From contig CAZRES010000062.1 of the NCBI GenBank assembly GCA_964598885.1, forward strand, positions 1 through 17,451: DNA of 17,451 nt, in the 5' to 3' direction. Origin of the DNA: SURF-33 sp964598885. GTDB taxonomy: Bacteria > Desulfobacterota > Desulfobacteria > Desulfobacterales > Desulfosalsimonadaceae. Made by a program: the position numbers and the translations under genes. This document shows, piece after piece, positions 14,171 to 17,451 of this stretch (positions within the stretch are counted from its first letter, which is position 1; the number at the start of each line of letters is the position of its first letter). The notes below the pieces were generated by a model. The model ran no database searches and was not told the DNA's origin. It saw only the letters and a program-made list of their open reading frames with translations.

Positions 14171-14678
14171 AATGAGATTCCATGTCGGAATACGGTTCCA
14201 TGGGACTCCGAATCGCGATCACCTGACAGGGGGCAAACTTGGAAATATTGCCCGCCGTACGGATAAAAATCCGGCGGTCTTTTTCCGGCTGTCCCTGAGC
14301 TCCCAGAATGATCATATCAATTTGAAAATGCCGGGCGAATCGAATGATCTGGATGTCCGGAGAACCGATGCTCACCTGAATCTCATAGTCGTCTTGCTCA
14401 TCCAATTCATTGCCATAGTGTTTAATCATTGCTTTATGCGCCTGCTGCTGCAACTCTTGTTCGGTTTCATTTGATGATTTTTCAACGCTTATGGGAGTAT
14501 GGGAAGTTTCAAATGAAAAGGAACAAGGGTTTTGAGGCGGAATGATGTTTAGCAGATAAAGCTTGGCTTTGTATTTGCGGGAAAGATCCAGTGCGTGGAC
14601 AAATGCCATATGGGCATCACTGGAAAAATCCGTACAAAACAAAATATTTTTATAAACGATCGATCCGCTCATTAACAC
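14151..14678 (-). CDS. UspA-family universal stress protein
   Basis: The product (173-175 residues) is one Usp domain: a first strand YKNILFCTDFSSDA, a helix with ALDLSRKYKAKLYLLNIIPP, a variable linker of about 45 residues, then IGSPDIQIIRFARHFQIDMIILGAQGQ and a C-terminal CQVIAIRSP. The ATP-binding type pattern Gly-x2-Gly is present (GAQG), but the later Gly-Ser/Thr is Gly-Asn, so nucleotide binding is uncertain. The start may be GTG at 14678, close behind AAGGA, or ATG at 14672. It is the first gene of the operon with the histidine kinase, response regulator and Rrf2 regulator, suggesting a stress or energy-state response. It overlaps the kinase gene by 20 bp. Confidence 0.92.
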   Translation of the reverse strand: MLMSGSIVYKNILFCTDFSSDAHMAFVHALDLSRKYKAKLYLLNIIPPQNPCSFSFETSHTPISVEKSSNETEQELQQQAHKAMIKHYGNELDEQDDYEIQVSIGSPDIQIIRFARHFQIDMIILGAQGQPEKDRRIFIRTAGNISKFAPCQVIAIRSPMEPYSDMESHYEPIQE

Positions 14679-14730
14679 GTCATCCTTGTTATGCTGTTAG
14701 GATTTAAGGAAAGTTGCGCTGAAAAATTCT

Positions 14731-14753
14731 CACCGCGGTGTGTCGTGCACGAC
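14731..14753. promoter_or_regulatory. Two adjacent perfect palindromes in the uspA leader
   Basis: CACCGCGGTG (14731-14740) and GTCGTGCACGAC (14742-14753) are each perfect palindromes, separated by one base. They lie downstream of the predicted promoter and about 55-80 bp before the uspA start, so they could be operator sites for a dimeric repressor or form mRNA hairpins. Confidence 0.45.
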
Positions 14754-14786
14754 CTGGACCACATCTAAATCATACCAATTAAGTAG

Positions 14787-14816
14787 TATATAGCGATGTG
14801 CTTTCCATCAAGTCAA
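14787..14816 (-). promoter_or_regulatory. Sigma70-like promoter for the uspA-kinase-regulator operon
   Basis: On the minus strand TTGACT (14811-14816) and TATATA (14787-14792) are 18 bases apart; TTGACT matches five of six -35 consensus bases, and the -10 box lies in an A/T-rich stretch. Transcription would begin near 14780 and give a leader of about 100 bases. It is the best promoter-like sequence in the window. Confidence 0.5.
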
Positions 14817-14855
14817 GGGAATTTTCCTGCGTCAACAGGGATACATCCCATACCG

Positions 14856-14874
14856 AAAAGCCGGGAAATCCGGC
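14856..14874 (-). terminator. Probable intrinsic terminator of the carboxylase gene
   Basis: Read on the minus strand, GCCGG (14874-14870) and CCGGC (14864-14860) form a five-pair GC stem around ATTTC, followed by TTTT. Flanking AAAAG/CTTTT bases can lengthen the stem. It is about 160 bp after the carboxylase stop and just upstream of the uspA promoter. The T-run is short, so it may be weak. Confidence 0.45.
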
Positions 14875-14899
14875 GGCCTTTTCGTCTTCTAGTTAAACC

Positions 14900-14945
14900 G
14901 CTACCGGTCTTGTGCTGACCGATAAAAAGAAGGAGAGCCGGTAGC
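14900..14945. repeat. Eight-base inverted repeat downstream of the carboxylase gene
   Basis: GCTACCGG (14900-14907) and CCGGTAGC (14938-14945) are exact reverse complements 30 bases apart, with a smaller GGTC/GACC pair inside. The arms could form a long hairpin in the 3' untranslated region of the carboxylase message. No T-run follows on either strand. Confidence 0.45.
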
Positions 14946-15032
14946 AAAAAGATTGTCAACTATATCGTTCAAACCGGCCGCCAACCGGAAAGGGGCGCGA
15001 AAAAATTCCTTTGACCGCAAGCCGCAATTTCA

Positions 15033-17451
15033 TCAGCTCGCGACTATGTCGGCCCCGCAATACGGGCAGAAACCGGCATCTTCAATTACGACGGGTTTGC
15101 GGCACGATCCGCAGGTTATGGACGGCGGTGCCAGTTCCACCAGGAGCTCGCCTTCGACAACCGGCAGCATTTTGCGGTCTTCCGTGTAATTGGCGGTTTT
15201 CAATACCCGTTTGACAACCCCGTCCGTGGGGGCGTGCACAGATTTTTCCTGCTTCATGATGGTGATGTTAAACAATTCCTCCCCTGCAGAAACATGATCC
15301 CCCTCCTTGACATACATGACCCAGAGGTCGCCGTTGCTCGGGGAAGCCACATGGAAGGCATTGCCCGGTTGCGCCATTTCCACGGCGCCTTCGGCAGCCA
15401 GTTCGGCCTCGGCCACCTTAACCTGGCAGATTACGATTTCCGAATCCAGCAGATATCGGACCGTACTCATTCCCTGTTTTCCAGGCTCCAGGACACCGAG
15501 GATCATCATTTTATGCGGTTTGCCGAGACTGTCGGTAAACTGCAGTTCCTGCTTTTGTTCCAGTCCCTCAAACCAGACATCCAGGGGAATATTATTCGGA
15601 TCGCCGAATTCTTTCTGAAACGCCATGGTTTTAAGAGCGTCGCCGGGATGGTTCAGATAGAGCACCAATTCTTCTTCAGTGGGTTGCCGATCGATCAGAT
15701 CCACCAGAGCTTCCCGCTCTTTTTCAATGGAAATTTCATCCAGAAGATCCAGCGGCGATTTTTCCGTCCGCTTTTCGATGGCTGCGGCGTAATCCGCGCC
15801 AAAAGCGCTCTGATACACCCAGTCCGGCGGAAAACCCAGGGGCAGGCGTCCGAATTTGCCCAGCAGAAGATCCCGGAAAGCATCGTTGCTGTCCTCATAA
15901 AGATTCAGCCGGTCCTTTCGCATCTGCTCGCTGAGTTCGTCTTCCGGCAGCGTCGCCACGGTCTCTAAAACATCGAGCATATGCCGCACATGGCGTTCTC
16001 CGCCCCGTTTGAACGCACCGGTCACGGAAAGAAACGCCGTATTCCAGGTAATCTGCGATCCCGGCGTGACATCATGATATCGGATGATCTTGCGCGTGCC
16101 GGCCAGAAATCGAAGCATGTAGGGAAGCAGACGGATATATCCCTGTTTCATGGCGCCTTCCTGGGAGGAGGATGTGGCGCCGCCGGGCATTCCGTGCTCG
16201 ACGACATCATAGTCGATTCCGCGGAAATACGGGGCGCAGTAGCGGTCATAATAGGGCATGATCTGCTTTAACACAAAATTGCAGTCCCGTATCATATCCC
16301 GGTTCAGTCGGGTTTTCAGCCCCAGCTCCTCTTCAATGTAAGCGGCCGTGGAAAGAACTTCTCCCTGGCCGTACCAGCGGACCGAAGCGCCGATGGCCGT
16401 ATCCACGATATGGGCCCCGGCCTCGGCCGCCGCGCCCACGGACGGCACGAAAAGACCATCGGTATAGTGGCGGTGATAGTGGACGACCAGCTCGGGCCAG
16501 TTTTTCCGGATGGACGACACCAGTTGCCGCATGAACCGCGGCGGACATACGCCGGCCATGTCCTTGAGCCCCAGAATGATCATGCGGGCGGCCTTTTTGG
16601 TGCTGACGCCGGCCGATTTTGCCGTCATTTCCAGAATCTCTCGGGTCACATCCAGGTAGTGATCCACATCGAATCCTCTGGCATACGAGAGCGAAATGGC
16701 GGGCTCAAAAATATGTTTCCTGGAGCTGAGAACAATATCGGCAAAAGGCGCCATATTTTCAATGTGATTTAAAAAATCAAAACACCGGATCACGTCGTAA
16801 TGCTCACAGACCATCTCTGCGGTCCGCTGCATCAGGGAACGGGACTGAGGTTTATATCCCAGGACGTTGGTGGAACGGATAAGAATCTGCTTGAGACTGT
16901 GAGGCGCAAACTCGTTCCACTGGGCCGCTTCCGTAAACGGATAGGTCATGTTGGCCAGCATGGCCACATGAAAATGCGCGCCTCCGCCGTTTTCAAGGGA
17001 GAAAAAACCGCAGCCGTCCAGGTAGGGACCGATAAGACGGTCTTCGGCCAGCCGGAACCGGTTGCCGCTGTTGGACTGGGTGATATCACGGGTGGTGGTA
17101 TCGGTGAAATGGACGATGCCGGAATCCCGGATATGACTCAATAACGCGTCGCGGTCTCCCCGGGGATACCGGTAGCAGTCATCAACGGCTTTCAACCGCG
17201 GCAGCACCGGTTCCAGACGGCCCAGCCGGTAGTCGGATACCCCCCGGTACTTGCCGAGATCCACAAAAGCGTTATAACCCTTTGCCGAGATGTCGGCCAC
17301 CAGCCGGGAAAGACGCAGGGATTCGGGTTCATGTTCCGTGTATTCCATGAGTTCAGGGGTCTGTTCGATAAACCGGGTATCATAATCGCCGGAGATGAAT
17401 TTCGGATGCTTGACGATCTGCTTGTGGAAGGGGATGGTGGTCTTGACCCCG
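15033..17451 (-). CDS. Pyruvate-carboxylase-like biotin enzyme, C-terminal part (5' end outside the window), with C-terminal zinc ribbon
   Basis: The frame is open to the right edge, and codons before the ATG at 17348 encode GVKTTIPFHKQIVKHPKFIS, the end of a biotin carboxylase domain, so this is the 3' part of a fused carboxylase. Numbering from that Met: carboxyltransferase motifs DTTTRD (83-88), RSTNVLGY (158-165), Lys262 in LKDMAG (expected carbamylated, metal-binding) and HYH (290-292); a biotin domain with Lys699 in TIMKQEK; then Cys746, 749, 761 and 764 forming a CxxC-x11-CxxC zinc ribbon. Pyruvate carboxylase makes oxaloacetate for anabolism. Several conserved positions differ: RDAHQS reads RDITQS, HTHDTSG reads HYHRHYTDG, and GGQYTN reads GGATSS. 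Pyruvate is therefore the likely but unproven substrate. No other gene is coupled to it here. Confidence 0.85.
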   Translation of the reverse strand, partial: GVKTTIPFHKQIVKHPKFISGDYDTRFIEQTPELMEYTEHEPESLRLSRLVADISAKGYNAFVDLGKYRGVSDYRLGRLEPVLPRLKAVDDCYRYPRGDRDALLSHIRDSGIVHFTDTTTRDITQSNSGNRFRLAEDRLIGPYLDGCGFFSLENGGGAHFHVAMLANMTYPFTEAAQWNEFAPHSLKQILIRSTNVLGYKPQSRSLMQRTAEMVCEHYDVIRCFDFLNHIENMAPFADIVLSSRKHIFEPAISLSYARGFDVDHYLDVTREILEMTAKSAGVSTKKAARMIILGLKDMAGVCPPRFMRQLVSSIRKNWPELVVHYHRHYTDGLFVPSVGAAAEAGAHIVDTAIGASVRWYGQGEVLSTAAYIEEELGLKTRLNRDMIRDCNFVLKQIMPYYDRYCAPYFRGIDYDVVEHGMPGGATSSSQEGAMKQGYIRLLPYMLRFLAGTRKIIRYHDVTPGSQITWNTAFLSVTGAFKRGGERHVRHMLDVLETVATLPEDELSEQMRKDRLNLYEDSNDAFRDLLLGKFGRLPLGFPPDWVYQSAFGADYAAAIEKRTEKSPLDLLDEISIEKEREALVDLIDRQPTEEELVLYLNHPGDALKTMAFQKEFGDPNNIPLDVWFEGLEQKQELQFTDSLGKPHKMMILGVLEPGKQGMSTVRYLLDSEIVICQVKVAEAELAAEGAVEMAQPGNAFHVASPSNGDLWVMYVKEGDHVSAGEELFNITIMKQEKSVHAPTDGVVKRVLKTANYTEDRKMLPVVEGELLVELAPPSITCGSCRKPVVIEDAGFCPYCGADIVAS

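Larger units (their letters stand above)
14679..15032. other. Gene-free stretch between the carboxylase and UspA genes
   Basis: These 354 bp contain no credible gene. They hold, in minus-strand order, the 3' end of the carboxylase transcript with an inverted repeat and a terminator-like hairpin, then a sigma70-like promoter, then two adjacent palindromes in the likely leader of the uspA transcript. These are listed separately. Confidence 0.7.

Noticed and set aside
14900..14945. Inverted repeat as an intrinsic terminator
   Set aside because: The loop is 30 bases long and no T-run follows the stem on either strand, so I list it only as a repeat.
15234..15968. Plus-strand open frame of 244 codons opposite the carboxylase
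   Set aside because: The opposite strand encodes clear carboxylase and biotin-domain motifs; this frame shows none and is rich in His/Phe, as expected of an antisense shadow.
17192..17348. ATG at 17348 as the true start of the carboxylase
   Set aside because: The frame stays open to the window edge, and the preceding codons encode conserved end-of-biotin-carboxylase residues, so the gene continues outside.

Overview
The window looks like chromosome of an anaerobic member of the Desulfobacterota, most likely a sulfate reducer of the Desulfobacterales type. This rests on gene content and family style (a GspN-type secretion operon, a PfaD-like reductase with a discrete acyltransferase, a cysteine-bearing PAS kinase, a UspA protein and a pyruvate-carboxylase-like fusion), not on a marker gene. 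Base composition is moderately GC-rich and fairly even, except for a very AT-rich 81-bp spacer at 9979-10059. I see no transposase, phage gene, CRISPR array, tRNA or rRNA.

Region 1 (1-5795, minus strand) is a type II secretion operon in the order gspG-H-I-J-K-L-M-N. It encodes the major pseudopilin GspG, the minor pseudopilins GspH, GspI, GspJ and GspK, the inner-membrane assembly proteins GspL and GspM, and the first 90 residues of GspN, which runs off the left edge. Genes for the secretin, ATPase and GspF platform protein are not in the window. Two breaks in the otherwise tight packing, after gspG and between gspK and gspL, contain inverted repeats.

Region 2 (5955-8207) holds an alpha/beta hydrolase, divergent from gspG, and converging on it a soluble Hanks-type Ser/Thr kinase with a C-terminal DUF1566/Lcl-like domain.

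Region 3 (8350-11998, plus strand) holds a PfaD-like FMN enoyl reductase, a free-standing malonyl-type acyltransferase that keeps what looks like a ketosynthase-acyltransferase linker, and a small secreted DUF5329-like protein. The reductase and acyltransferase look like trans-acting parts of a PUFA or polyketide synthase whose ketosynthase and carrier domains are not here.

Region 4 (11995-14678, minus strand) is a likely four-gene stress/redox operon: UspA protein, PAS histidine kinase with a Cys-x10-Cys-x2-Cys cluster, single-domain response regulator, and an Rrf2 regulator with four cysteines. The first three genes overlap. A sigma70-like promoter and two adjacent perfect palindromes lie upstream.

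Region 5 (15033-17451, minus strand) is the 3' part of a biotin-dependent carboxylase built like pyruvate carboxylase: biotin carboxylase end, carboxyltransferase, biotin domain. It has altered carboxyltransferase motifs and an extra C-terminal zinc ribbon. These features, the orphan reductase/acyltransferase pair and the kinase-Lcl fusion are the most unusual parts of the window.
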